64,000 nucleotides of DNA from Dryas octopetala (taxonomy: Eukaryota > Streptophyta > Magnoliopsida > Rosales > Rosaceae). Position 1 is the first letter of the stretch, and each line of letters opens with the position of its first letter. Positions 1 to 11,400 of this stretch are shown one piece after another. Position numbers and translations under genes: made by a program. The stretch spans positions 11,697,738 through 11,761,737 of the forward strand of contig OY992833.1 in the NCBI GenBank assembly GCA_963921425.1, read 5' to 3'. The notes under the pieces are model-generated. The model was given only the letters and a program-made list of their open reading frames with translations. It did not search any database and was not told the origin of the DNA.

Positions 1-1960
1 TTGGGTGATGCTAGGTTGAGCCGGGCAGGTTTTGAGAATAATTTGAGAGTGTTATAGCTATAGAGGAAGCAATTTATTTAACCGTTGAGTAGAACGTAAA
101 TTGGGCGGGATGTTAGGTTCGTTTACACACACACACACATTCTTTTGTGGTCGAGTATAGACTAATGATATGTTTTTATGGTTCTATTTTATAGGCGACA
201 CTGTCGTGGCACGTAATGATCTGATGGAGGGTCGAAGCTAGGAATCTTCACTGTGAGTGGACCTTTGTTTTAAAAATGATTATGAATTTCATGATTTAAT
301 ATACATTTGTCATGAGTTAATGGAGAAAAGAAAATTTATGAGTTGGATCTTTGTTTTGGGGAAAACGATTTACGAATTTTATGATTTACTTGATTCAAAA
401 TGTTTATTTTGAGTTTTGATTTTAAAATGATGATTTGCGGGGTGGATCCTAAGTTTTGAGTGTAAATGGTTTATGGTTTTTGAATGGTTGCATTCCTATT
501 TATTTCCGTGAGGGTGAAAATTGAGTTCTATCAAACTTTAAAGTTTATCAAATAATATTTCCATTTTGGGTTTGGAGTTATCTAATTTGAGATTTATATT
601 ATGCTAAGGATAATATTTTGAATTTGGTTTTAGCGTAAACCATTAGAAGTCTTGATCTCAATTCAATTGCTGAACATATGAATTTTTATATGAAATTATT
701 GGATTGGCATTTAGTTACTTATCTCATCCGTTGAGTATTTTAAGATACGAGTTTACGTCAGCAAATATTATAAATATGACAGCTTCAGTTAAGTAGTTTG
801 TTAATATGAATTTAAAATATTTTTATCCTTAAGGCATGTTTGGAAAGAGGTGATCTTTGAATTGTAAGAAATTCCTTTTTGGGCATGTTCGTTTTGATAT
901 GAAATAAACAGTTTTAAACCGTTCTATTAGTACCCTCACCTAACAGGTACCAATTGCTCTGCACTCGCCTAGAGATGACTCGGCGGTGTATGACCAGCAT
1001 TACATATTCGCTCTGCACTTGCCTAGTCGGCAGTGTATGACCATCATAGTATATTGCTCTGCACTTGCCTAGAGATGACTCGGCAGTGTATGACCAACAT
1101 AACATATTGCTCTGCACCCGTCTTGAGATAACTCGACGGTGTATGACCAACACTATAAGCTCTGTGTGCATGTATGACCAGCAGCATAAGCTCTGCGTGC
1201 ACGTATGACCAGCAAATCCCCGGGTACTAGTACGAAGTGACTTTATACAGTTCATGAGATCTTACTTTGATTAAGTATTAAGTTGTGAGATTTAATAATT
1301 TGAATATTAGTGTTTTTATTTAAGGATTTAAATGGTCTTACTATCTAATTTTTTTTATAGGAAGTTTTGAAATCTTCTGGATACTTGAGTTATTTAAAAT
1401 CTATGCAATTGAAGGCTTCATGATGTTTTTGGAAGGTTTGAAAATTTGTTTTTAAAACTGGAGGATTTTAAAAAAAAAAAATCAAGTTTAGAGTTTACGA
1501 AAAATTTCACACTATTAAAACTTTTTATATCCACTCACTGAGATTTTTCTCTCACGTTTTGTCTATTTTGTTTTAAATTTTCTTCAGGTAGGAGCGGTCG
1601 AGCCAAGAGGAACGTCGATACATTTTGAAAACGTTTGAGAACCTTGTAGGCTAGCGTCCCCTTTTATTTTAGTTTATTTGTATGAAAATTTAGAACGACT
1701 CTGATAACCTATGAAGATTAGTTGCATTTATCTTTGGACGGGTCAGAGACCCTTATATGCTTTGTGGTAGAGGTGGCTGAAAGACATAGAAGTGTTTTTC
1801 TGCATGTTTTAAAAAGTTGGGTTAGTCCAATTTCAGGGGAAGTTTTGCCGAATTTTCGGTAGGATTTCCTTGACTTTATTTCCCACAAAACCACTCCAGA
1901 TTTCAGGGTGGAATTCGGAGGTGGTCTTGTCAGAGCTATTTTCGACAAATTTTCACAGTG
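1..1960 (+). mobile_element. Ty3/gypsy-like LTR (solo or truncated)
   Basis: There is no coding domain. The stretch has the build of a long plant Ty3/gypsy LTR: an AT-rich body, a block of diverged tandem repeats at about 935-1215, a short R-like zone with the phrase CACTGAGATTTTTCTCTC near 1535, and a downstream part (1590-1960) that resembles the U5 end of chromovirus-type LTRs. The + orientation is inferred from that order. The left end lies outside the window, no internal domain follows, and the right end is only approximate. It could also be the 3' LTR of an element to the left. Confidence 0.45.
935..1215. repeat. Diverged tandem repeats of about 55-65 bp
   Basis: The phrase GCTCTGCAC(T/C)(T/C)GCCTAGAGATGACTCGGC followed by GTGTATGACCA recurs four times with indels. 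Two shorter copies (GCTCTG(T/C)GTGCA and GTATGACCAGCA) follow. The repeat sits inside the probable LTR. Confidence 0.75.
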
Positions 1961-3562
1961 TCTCTAGGGATTAAATTGATGTTTGATGACAAAGATGCAT
2001 GATGAAATTGATTAAAAATACACTTTAAGGACTAATTTGATGTTTGAGTGAAAGTAAAAGGACTATTGGTGATAAAGAGTCTATATTCAATTAGAAAAAC
2101 ATTGTGGCCAGAGGAAAAATAAATTAGTTTCAATTCGACCTATATATCTCATTCCAGTGTCATAGCATGGAAAACTAAAATGAATAAAATACGAGGTTGA
2201 AAGCAAAAGGGGAAAGATAAACAAATATAAAGGAAAAATTAAGGATAAGAAATGAGAGAGTTTTGTTCTCTTGGTGAGACTTGAGAGCGCATAAAGTGAT
2301 GCAAGGTTGATGACGAATTGACAATAGAAGATGAAGTGACATGCTTGGAATTTTTTATTTTATTTTTTTATTGGTAGTTAATATATTTTGCAAGATTAAA
2401 ACAAAGGATTAAAGAGTCTTTGTAAAATATGACATGGGAATGATATTAAATATTTAATGACATCTAAATACATATCATTAAGGCACAAATTATTGAGGCT
2501 CTCTAGCATTACCCTTTGTCGTCGTTTATGTACATATGCCATGTTCAATAAAAACTATAATTAACACAAGCTCAACCCACTCAAAACAGTTTCAGCAAGT
2601 GACAAATTAAAATTGCAAACTGAAACTGTATTAGAAAACTGAAATTGCGACTGCAGACATATTTTCACTTCACTTTGGATAAATATAAGTTTTATACATC
2701 AAAGAAATTAAGATAATTTGAGAGAAGAAAATTCAAAAAAAAAAAAAAAAAAAACTAATTAAAACTAAACTAAATAAGCTAAGTGATCTAGAGGTTACAA
2801 ATGTTACTTTGTTGTTACATTTTAACAATAGTATACTAGAGGCTAAGTAGGATGCTTGTCATGCATACTATGCTAATTTATTCTAGAATTTATTGGGTTT
2901 GCCATCAACACAAGCTAAAACATTGTGATGGGGTAGGTTTTCTTTATATATATATAAATAGAAAAGATCCATTTGGTTGAAACAATAATGGGTCAGATCC
3001 ATATTTATAGGGGTGAAACAAATGAGCTATTGGGGTTGTATGACCGCATTGCCCCGCCTCTAGCTTCGTCACTGTGCACAATTGCACATGCATCTACAAG
3101 ATGCATCAAGGACCACATTTACTATATAATATACATTGCTCTTGATTTCTTTACAAATTACAACCCAAAATTTTGCATCCAAAGAATCTAATAATTCAAG
3201 TACACTCAAAACTGGGCTGTCTGGGCAACAGATCTTTGGCAAGGGGACGAGAACATACTTTGAATAATTTGGGTATAAAATACGGAAAGTGTTAGGGAGA
3301 AAAATGTCGATTTATTTATTCATTTATTTTATAAGGAAAACGTCCATTTATGACATAAAATTTTATATCCATTTAAAGTATGTAATTCTAGGAATTATAT
3401 AAATATGTGATAGTATAAACTAGACAATCAAAAGTACATATGTAATATTACATTATACTACATATGTAATTATACCCTAAACTACATATGTAATATTACA
3501 TTATATTTATTTCTATGAAGAAGGATAAGAGTACGAATATTCATATTAAATCCAAAGCTTTC
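1961..3562. other. AT-rich intergenic DNA, no supported gene
   Basis: No conserved protein was found. It contains a poly(A) run near 2735-2755 and, at 3420-3510, short near-palindromic units built on ACATATGTAATATTACATTATA-like words repeated three times. The rest looks like ordinary flank of the small gene that follows. Confidence 0.5.
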
Positions 3563-3907
3563 TCATGGATGATGTTTATGAGGACAATGTTTGAAATGAT
3601 TTATCATACATGTCTCCCAATCTTTATGGATTTTACAAGGTAGAGCCGTAAAAACTAGACAATCAAAATCTTTAGGTTTGTGCATTCTCAAGAACTGAAC
3701 ATGCTTATACAATTCTGGGCTATAATTTTTCAATAAACGAAGAGGGGTAGATGTTCCATCAACTGAAGAGGGTGAAAGGAGATCATGTTGGAGAAATGAA
3801 GGAGAAGCAGAGGGAGAGGGAGCATCTTGTGCTTGAACTACAACTAGGATAAGAGTCATCCATCCCAATATTTTTACCATAAGTAGTCTCCAATGATTTT
3901 CCTCCAT
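3563..3907 (-). CDS. Small putative secreted four-cysteine protein
   Basis: A 114-residue reading frame of unrecognised family. Residues 10-26 are a good hydrophobic signal peptide ending VVVQA, with probable cleavage before QDA. A Pro/Ser-rich linker (28-55) follows. The C-terminal 35 residues hold all four cysteines (83, 91, 100, 108), spaced C-x7-C-x8-C-x7-C, and end in a His/Lys-rich tail (CPHKHHP). Met1 or Met10 could start translation, and Met10 gives the cleaner signal peptide. A TATA-like TATATTTAAG lies about 50 bp upstream on the - strand (near 3955-3965). Signal peptide, clustered cysteines and small size fit a secreted peptide, but the spacing matches none of the defensin, thionin or hairpinin patterns I know. 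It has no paralogue in the window. Expression is unproven and it could be a chance frame. Confidence 0.5.
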   Translation of the reverse strand: MEENHWRLLMVKILGWMTLILVVVQAQDAPSPSASPSFLQHDLLSPSSVDGTSTPLRLLKNYSPELYKHVQFLRMHKPKDFDCLVFTALPCKIHKDWETCMINHFKHCPHKHHP

Positions 3908-4092
3908 TGCTTTTTGCTCTTTCTGTTTTTTTGAAATGTTTGTTGTTTCGAACTTAAATATATACTATAAGGTGTTTTAGGGTGCAAACACTTTGACATA
4001 CTTTAATGGTCAATTGTTTCAAATTTATTCATTTTATATATTTTCCTTTTCAAAATATTATCCAAAAAAATATGTTGATTTATGTAAATAGT

Positions 4093-4275
4093 TAAATGCC
4101 AACTCCTTATTGATTTAGTGGTATTTCTTCACAATGTTAGATAGGTCGCAAATTCGAATTACCCCTAAACCTCATGTGAGGTAGCATTTAAATTGTGGCC
4201 TTAGGTCTGTAGTAGTTGATATAGTCACAGCCAATGGAGCTACAACCTCCCTACATACATGCATAAAATTCTCTA
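4093..4275 (+). mobile_element. Candidate tRNA-derived SINE
   Basis: A compact block begins with a weak A-box-like TTTAGTGGTATTTC and has a B-box-like GGTCGCAAATTCGAATTAC about 30 bp later. A non-tRNA body and a short AT-rich tail follow. The layout is that of a plant SINE, but the boxes are degenerate and no target duplication was found. Confidence 0.35.
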
Positions 4276-4601
4276 TTACTATCAAGTTAGTCCACATATA
4301 TATATATTTTTTTTTTTCTAAACCATGTTACAAGTTTTTATTTATTTATGGAGATAATTGGAAAGTTTCAAAAGACTGTGAAATGATATAGCAGAAAACT
4401 CATCTAGCCAACCCTTGGGCCATAGTTCATGGGATGGAAGAGGTGAGTAATGAGTATAGATTCTAGGTTCAAAAATCCTTGTAATAAGTAATTAAGGAGA
4501 GGCCCAACTTGCCAAGTGAGGGAACCAAAAAGCATATTGTCTCACCTCTTGAACATTGTTATGTTTGGTTTTGAATTTGGATTAATATGATTAGAGACTT
4601 A

Positions 4602-5993
4602 GGAGGTGTATTCAATTAGGATTTTAATGGATTTTTGTAGAGTTTTTAAAAATCATTGACTTTGGTAGAATTGATGGATTTTTAATGACTTTTATAAACT
4701 CTACATAGACTTTGACAAAATTCTATTTAGAGTTTCCCTGACTTTTCTCTCATAGATTTTAAAAGATTTTTATAGACTTCTAATAACTTTGATATAATTT
4801 TTTATTATTTATTTTAGAATTTCTCCAATATGTTTTTTATTTTTTTGTCCTCCGTGAGTGAGTGAAATGGAGATGAGCTTCAAGACCGAGATGCATGTGT
4901 TATAAATTGTCCTAATATTGCAAACAATATAAAAAGTTGGGACTAAAATTGTAGGGACCAAAATTTTTTTGTTCCATATATTACAAGAAAAAAAAAGTTT
5001 GGGCGACGAACCTAGTTTCTCTCTCAAAGTTGAATTTCGTCGCCCAAACTTTTGGGCGACGAAATGTCTTCGTCGACAATTTGGTCGCCCAAGCCATGAC
5101 GCCCAAGACTTTGGGCGACCAACAAGTAAATTCTGTCGCTCAAAGATACCTGGGGCGACGAATTTAGTTTGTCTCCTGAAGACACTTTGGGCGACGAACA
5201 TATTGTTCGTCGCCCAAAGTGTGTTTAGGCGGAGGAATTGTTCATCGCCTAAACATACTTTGGATGACGAAATTCTTATTTCTCTCATATAATTTATTAT
5301 AAGTGTTCTGAATTTTATGTTTTTATGTTATTAGACTATCAAATATTGTGTTTTAATGAGTTGTTAGAATTTTTCTAATTGAATTGACAGGTTGAGAACA
5401 TTATATGATGTGATGGTAACATTATTTCTCAAATTATGAATATATAATCTTGTGATTTTGTTGATTACTTAAAGACTGTGAAGTAGTTAGTTTGAATATC
5501 TTGTTGTTACATTGCATTGTGGCAACGCTGTTGGTTCCAATCCAGGATGATGAGTCAATTAATATAAGAGGATATAGTAATTAGAAAAAAATAAATTAAG
5601 AGGTGGGTGAAGAAATAAGATTAAAAGGTTTAGCATCACTCTTTACAAAAAAAAAAAAAAAATACAACTTTTTTAATAGCTTTTTAATATTTGAAATCCT
5701 TATAAATCTGCAGGGGGAACGCTGGAGAATTATTAACTTTGATATAATATAATTTACACTACAAAGTCCATGAAAGTCTTTTAAAGTCTATCATTTAATA
5801 AAGTCAATGACTTTTTGAATACCATGTCACTTTTATAGACTCTCTAAAAGTCTTAATTGAATACCATAGACTTTTTAAAAGTCTTGATTGAATACCACCG
5901 GACTTTTATAAGCTCTTTAAAATTTTTGATTGAATACCACTAAAATTTTTAATTTCACCAAAGTCATTTAAAATTCTAATTGAATACACCCCC
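4602..5993. mobile_element. PIF/Harbinger-like (Tourist) element, 1.39 kb
   Basis: The ends are inverted repeats: GGAGGTGTATTCAATTAG at the left and the complement of GGGGGTGTATTCAATTAG at the right. They are flanked by a 3 bp TTA duplication (4599-4601 and 5994-5996), the hallmark of PIF/Harbinger. The arms carry many copies of a GACTTTTATA/AAGTCTAT motif and the phrase ATTGAATACCA. There is no transposase. It carries internal inserted DNA at about 4799-5733. Confidence 0.8.
4799..5733. mobile_element. Insertion nested in the Harbinger element
   Basis: The 15 bp word TAACTTTGATATAAT occurs directly before (4784-4798) and at the right edge (5734-5748) of this stretch, as if duplicated on insertion. 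Inside, 4978-5292 is a palindrome-rich block of alternating TTTGGGCGACGAA and TTCGTCGCCCAAA words. It begins ATTACAAGAAAAA, which resembles the CACTACAAGAAAA ends of some CACTA elements. Class is uncertain; more than one insertion may be present. Confidence 0.45.
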
Positions 5994-6130
5994 TTATAAT
6001 GATGAAAAGTTTACTTTATTTGTATTTTCAATATTAGATTAACTTAGTGTACATATAAAGTAAATTTAATTAAGAGTTCCACAACGGCATCAATTCCTCA
6101 ATGTGAAGTAATTAACCATTGGTAGAAACA

Positions 6131-6255
6131 AAAACTCATAATTTAAATAAAATATTGATAAATATTGTGTCTTTTGATTAAGCATAACAGTTTATAAAAC
6201 TCATAGTTTAAATAAAAGCATTTATAAATATTGTTTCTTTTTATTAAGCATAGTT
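6131..6255. repeat. 65 bp direct duplication
   Basis: Two adjacent copies of a segment starting AAACTCATA and ending TTAAGCATA, offset by 65 bp and differing at several positions. Confidence 0.7.
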
Positions 6256-6490
6256 TATTGTGAAAAAAAGGAATGGATCTCATATTTGATTAAACCATAA
6301 AATAGGGTTTTTCAAGTGGGAGTAATTAGTTTTAAAACGTTTTATAAAACTTTTGGATCTGTAAACGTAGATCTATTGTTATAGAACATGGAAGTAACTA
6401 TTAAGCAAGATAGAAAGAGAAGCAAGAAGCTCACTATTTTATAAAACTACTTGATTGTTTGATTATGAAATTCACGTGTATATGTATAGA

Positions 6491-7035
6491 TATACCTAGT
6501 TTAATATTGGTTCACAATTTTTTTAAAATTTTATTTTGATCCACTAATTATTTTACTTGTTTAATAAAAGTTCAGATTTGTTTTCTCAAATTTGTCTTGT
6601 CTTTTAACCTATCAAATCTCAACCAAATTCAGCAAATATATACTTATTTTAAAGCTATGCATCTTCTCTTTTCAACCATATAAAGATCATTCAAATTGGA
6701 GTTCTAAAACTCAAGATAATTGACCCCTAAGTAGAGTACCCGAAATTACCAATTTTTCTCATAAAATTTTCAGATTTTTCAAATTTCACCGAATTTCAAT
6801 TCTCTTTGATTATAATACTTCAAATTAGTTTCTATGACTAAGAAATGATGAAATATAACTTATACTTCAATTATAATTGAAGAAAACATAACCAAAATGA
6901 TTTTAAATCATAACTTAAAAAATATCGTGAACCAAAATTAAACTAGGTATAAAATAAGTAGACTACAATTGAACTTAAAAAAGATCATGGCCCAAAATTG
7001 AATTAAGTATAAAATAAGTGGACTAAATTTGTAAT
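6491..7035. mobile_element. Fold-back MITE, copy 1
   Basis: This is the inverted relative of 44839-45315. It shares the terminal phrase GTATAAAATAAGT(A/G)GAC, the CCAAAATTGAA motif and a core (about 6640-6790) that reads TATGCATCTTCTCTTTTCAA, then ATATAAAGATCATTCAAATT, then a GGTACCCGAAA-like site. The left terminus is shortened relative to the other copy, and the right terminus contains a duplicated end segment. No target duplication is clear. Confidence 0.65.
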
Positions 7036-8467
7036 TTCTTATGTGTATATATATATATATAAGTTTGTTTTCCTAAAATAACTTATTAAACATAGAAATT
7101 GATTTTGAACCATAAAAGTTAATAGAAAATTAAAATTAAATACCAAATTCCAATCATTTTTTGGTATAGCATGAAGACCATATAATATTTCAATTGAACT
7201 ACCAAATTTAAATGTATTTTTTTAAATTAGGTCATAAATATGTTGGTCCTTTTGATTTGAACCTTTTCCATTTGACATTTTTATCCTTTGGCCCACATAT
7301 GATAAATGTTAGTTAAAATTTATAAGGTTTTGACAAAATTCCCCTTGAGACTTTTTTATTATCTTGAAAATTTGCTAATGTAATCTCAACTTCACATACA
7401 GTCACAATTTCAAATTTAATTGTGACTAAACGACAGTCACATCTAAGTTGTGAGTTAATTGAATATTTTTAGAGAAATTATACTACAATATAGTATAAAT
7501 AAATGTCAAAACAATATTTTTACTCAAAATAATATATAGTATAGTGATTTGAGTTGTTTCTTTCAATTAACCATGACAGTCACAATTAAGTTGTGACTAG
7601 ATTGATTTTTTTTTTATAATACAATATAATATAAATTAATGTAATATTTGTAAATTTTAATACTTTTTACTTTATTAATTTGTTTGACTTTTCAACTAGT
7701 ACTTAATCTAAAATGCTATTTAATTTTGGTACCTAAACTAAAAAATTATTAAAATTTAGTAGTTAAAATCAATGAACCTAAAAGTTAAATGGTTTAAAAT
7801 CTAACTAACACAAACCATTAGAAGCTAATGGTTTAATAATTTAGGAAAATAATTATTTATTAATTAATAATTGACTTATTAATTATTAGTTGTTGTTAAG
7901 ATCCTCCTGGAGGACCTGGATCATCCATAAATCAATTTGTTTGTGCTTTTATATGTATTTCATAGAACTTTTTTATTTATGAGAGAATTTTTATTTAGGT
8001 ATCGGGACAAGGAAAAATTATTGGATATAAGTGTATAACAAATATATCGTTATGTGGTGTAACAAATTTAATATATAAGGGTATTGTTGAACGATATATT
8101 TATATTTATAGAGAGAAAATTTCCTGGATATAGTCGATTTGGTATCTCAATTCAATAATAACATCTATACTTTTATAGTTAATCACATAAAATTTTTTCT
8201 AATTTAAAAATAAAAATTATCTTTTTGGACGTCAAGTCAATCCTCTATTTTTGTTATATGTAAATTTTTTTAATATTTATAAGGTATATTATTAATAATA
8301 TTAAATCATATTATAATATAGTAATTATAATCGTGATAGTGTACCTAATAATTTCTCCGGACGAATCGTAGATGTTTCTCCTCCCAAAGTGTGACGTTCC
8401 AACCCGGCCAATCCTCAACAGCATCTCCCAGAACCAAGACACCTCCAAAAATCAACTTTAGACCACG
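7036..8467. other. AT-rich region upstream of the SPRING-like gene
   Basis: There is no coding feature before 8468. Most is very AT-rich DNA of no recognisable class. From about 8370 base composition rises (CTCCTCCCAAAGTGTGACG), consistent with the 5' UTR and promoter-proximal part of the gene that starts at 8468. No convincing TATA box could be chosen. Confidence 0.4.
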
Positions 8468-11400
8468 ATGAGAATGCCCATATCCAGAATAAACTTATCC
8501 TTGGTATTCTTGCACCTATTCATCCTTCAATTTCCCCCAAGAACCTCGGCCATCAGGATCAGGTGATTTTCAATTTTCATATTTCAATTGTTTTTTCGGT
8601 ATCCTGTATTTTTTGCCGAGAAAGCAGAGGAAATGGGCACAAAATGTTGAATCTTGGGATAATGCGGCTGAGGTTGTTGTTTATTTGGTTCAAATTCTGT
8701 GCCATTTCTTGTGAAGTTTGAATCTTGATGTTTTTTCCGTATTGGGCATGTGAAATTTATAATATCTACCAAAAACTAAAAACGAAAAAGAAAACAAATT
8801 TTTTGATGTGGGTATGAGAATGTAAAGTCAATTTGGACCACATTGCAGGGTCTTTTAGTCAGGGAGGGAACATAAATTTCTGTTAATTGGCGCAGTCGAA
8901 TGTTTAATATGATTGATCATTGCTTACTATTTGTATTTTACAGTTCCATTTGAAATCCATGGAACTAATTTTTTCAGAACCAAATATTGAGAAGTAAAAT
9001 TTACATAACTATAATTTATTAACCTTTATAATTTCTCATTGTAAATTGACATGTATGTATTATCCATGTATGAGAAGTACCACAATATCACTATAATGTA
9101 CAATATCCAAACTTGAAATATGAAACTGTGATGCCATGTAATTTACACAAGTAGTTATAATAAGTATGGGAGTAATGTGGGGCATACGCATCTTGCACTA
9201 TAACAATTACCGACTTGCAAGCATAAATTTTGTACGAAGAAGTTGAGTGTGGGCGGCTGCCCTCATTGGGTAGGCTGTAAATATGTCCCTACTTGTATTT
9301 AGTCCAAAGCGATACTTGTGAGTTTTCAAACTCTCATGCTCCATTGTTTAGACTTATGCTAGATGGAGTTAGGTAAACTGTTTGAAGGACATGGCAGCCT
9401 GTATTTGTAAGATGCCTTTAACATCACAGAATCAAATTGCTTAGACTCCCTCTTTTTCCTTTTTTCCTGGTATAATGGTATTCTAATTGTTGCTGGGTTA
9501 TTGAATTTTTCTTTATTCTTTTGTTTATCCAACAACACAATTGCTTTTGCTCTGAATTCTTTGTGTCTTGATGGTATCGTGTTATATTTTCTACATTTTT
9601 GTTTTGGTTATTTCCTTGTTGATGATATGTTCTCACTGTTACAATTTTCTCCCCTTCAAGTTTACAGGAAGGATATTGGTTTTCAAGGGATGCGCATTTG
9701 CAAACATACAGTCCAAGGAAGATACCTACTTTCTGATGATAATGGTCAGCATAGTCCCTCACTAAGTTTCTACTTGTGTTGTTATGTTTCTTTTTCTTTT
9801 TTCACTTGTTAACTCATCAAAAATCTTGTGATATGTACTTCCCTGAAAATTTGGTTGCTAAAGAGATTTGCATGACACTACAGATATTGCATATAGTGAG
9901 CGAGGGGATAATGGAGTTGCCAAAATTTGGTTAATAAGTTCTGTGGAAATCAATATAATTGCTCAAGCAAGTAATCAAACACTAAAAATTGGGATTTCAA
10001 ATTAAAAAATGAAAGAGAAGAAAAAAGTGAGCAAGGGGGAGAGGTTGGCCGGTGTGGTGGCTGATGCTTGTGAAGACTGAACAGAATAGAAAAGATGAGG
10101 GAGGGGTGGTGACTGATGTGTGCTGCATGTGAAATAGAAGATAGAAAAAAAGGATGAGTGGGGTGGTCTGGGTGTGGGCTTTGTGGGCTAAAGGGTGCCC
10201 TATCTATTCTTTTTTTTTTTTTTTTTTCTTTTAGGGAATCTGCTATACTACTTTCTGAGTTATCCTTCAGTCTATTGCAACTTAGACTTTTTTAACGATT
10301 TTTTTTTAGTGGTGCCTATGTTGCTAAAAGTTCTTGTAGTTTTTATTTATACTTCATTGTCAGTTTTCATTCTCTTAGATGCATAATCTGTATTTGCATT
10401 GTAGGCCATGTCTGTGACGCTCTGTCAGTAAACCCTGAGTCTCGTTGCTGCCCTGAAAAAGGGGAAAAATTCTCTTGTCAGTGAGTTTTTCACTAAGTAG
10501 ACCTCTGAAATGCTGAACATTATCAGAAAATTGAGCAAACTAACATTCACACCCCCCCCTTTCTCTCTCTTTTGTTTGCAGCGGTTGCAACATTGCTTCA
10601 CAATGTTGTAATTCATATGAATATTGTGTTTCATGCTGTCTAAATCCTTTGAGGGTAATTTTTTGAGTTCTTCGATTTTTTTTTTTACCGTGTTTTATTT
10701 TTTATTATTTCATTTGTGTTTTTCTGTTCTCTTCTTATAATATAAACTGAAAGATTACTGGGATTTGTTGTGCAGATAATAAAGGAACAAGTACTGGAGG
10801 TGAAGATTTCCAAGCCAGCTACTGCAGGTAAAACTTGTAAAGTTAAAAATTGTAGAAGGTCTTGGATCTTTTGTCCGAGAGGAGTAGTCTTGAGCATTCC
10901 CTGCTATAATTGCTACATTAGATCTCATTTCATAGATTGTTGAGTTCAAAAATTATTAAAATTTAGATCTTAACTGACCTTGCATGAAGAGTCTGATAAC
11001 TTTAGTACGCATTAATAAGTGAATGTTCTACTGCTATTCAACTAGGTTTTAGCAAGTTAGAGGTCCTGATTGGCCATATGTCCGCTTTATGCATTGAATG
11101 GAATGAGTTTAGTGAAATCTCAATTTTGCCCGATGCTGAGGCAATCAAGAAATATATCTACACCTGAAATGGAATTTTTTTCTTGTTGAGATAATGTTGA
11201 CAATTTCCTTTTGTCAGGGAAATATTCAAGTGTTTTTGATTTCTGTGCTGGGAGGTGCCGTCATAATTCTGAGAGTGTGGTAAGTAATACATCTATTATG
11301 CAATCGTTGTTTCTTCTTGGAAGTGGTTTTTGGCTTTTGGTTTTTCTCAATTCATGGAGGATAAATTCTTCTTTCCTCATAATGAGAACAATTTCACAAA

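Noticed and set aside
3563..3907. Assignment as a defensin, thionin or hairpinin
   Set aside because: The cysteine number and spacing do not match any of these; kept as an unknown secreted peptide.
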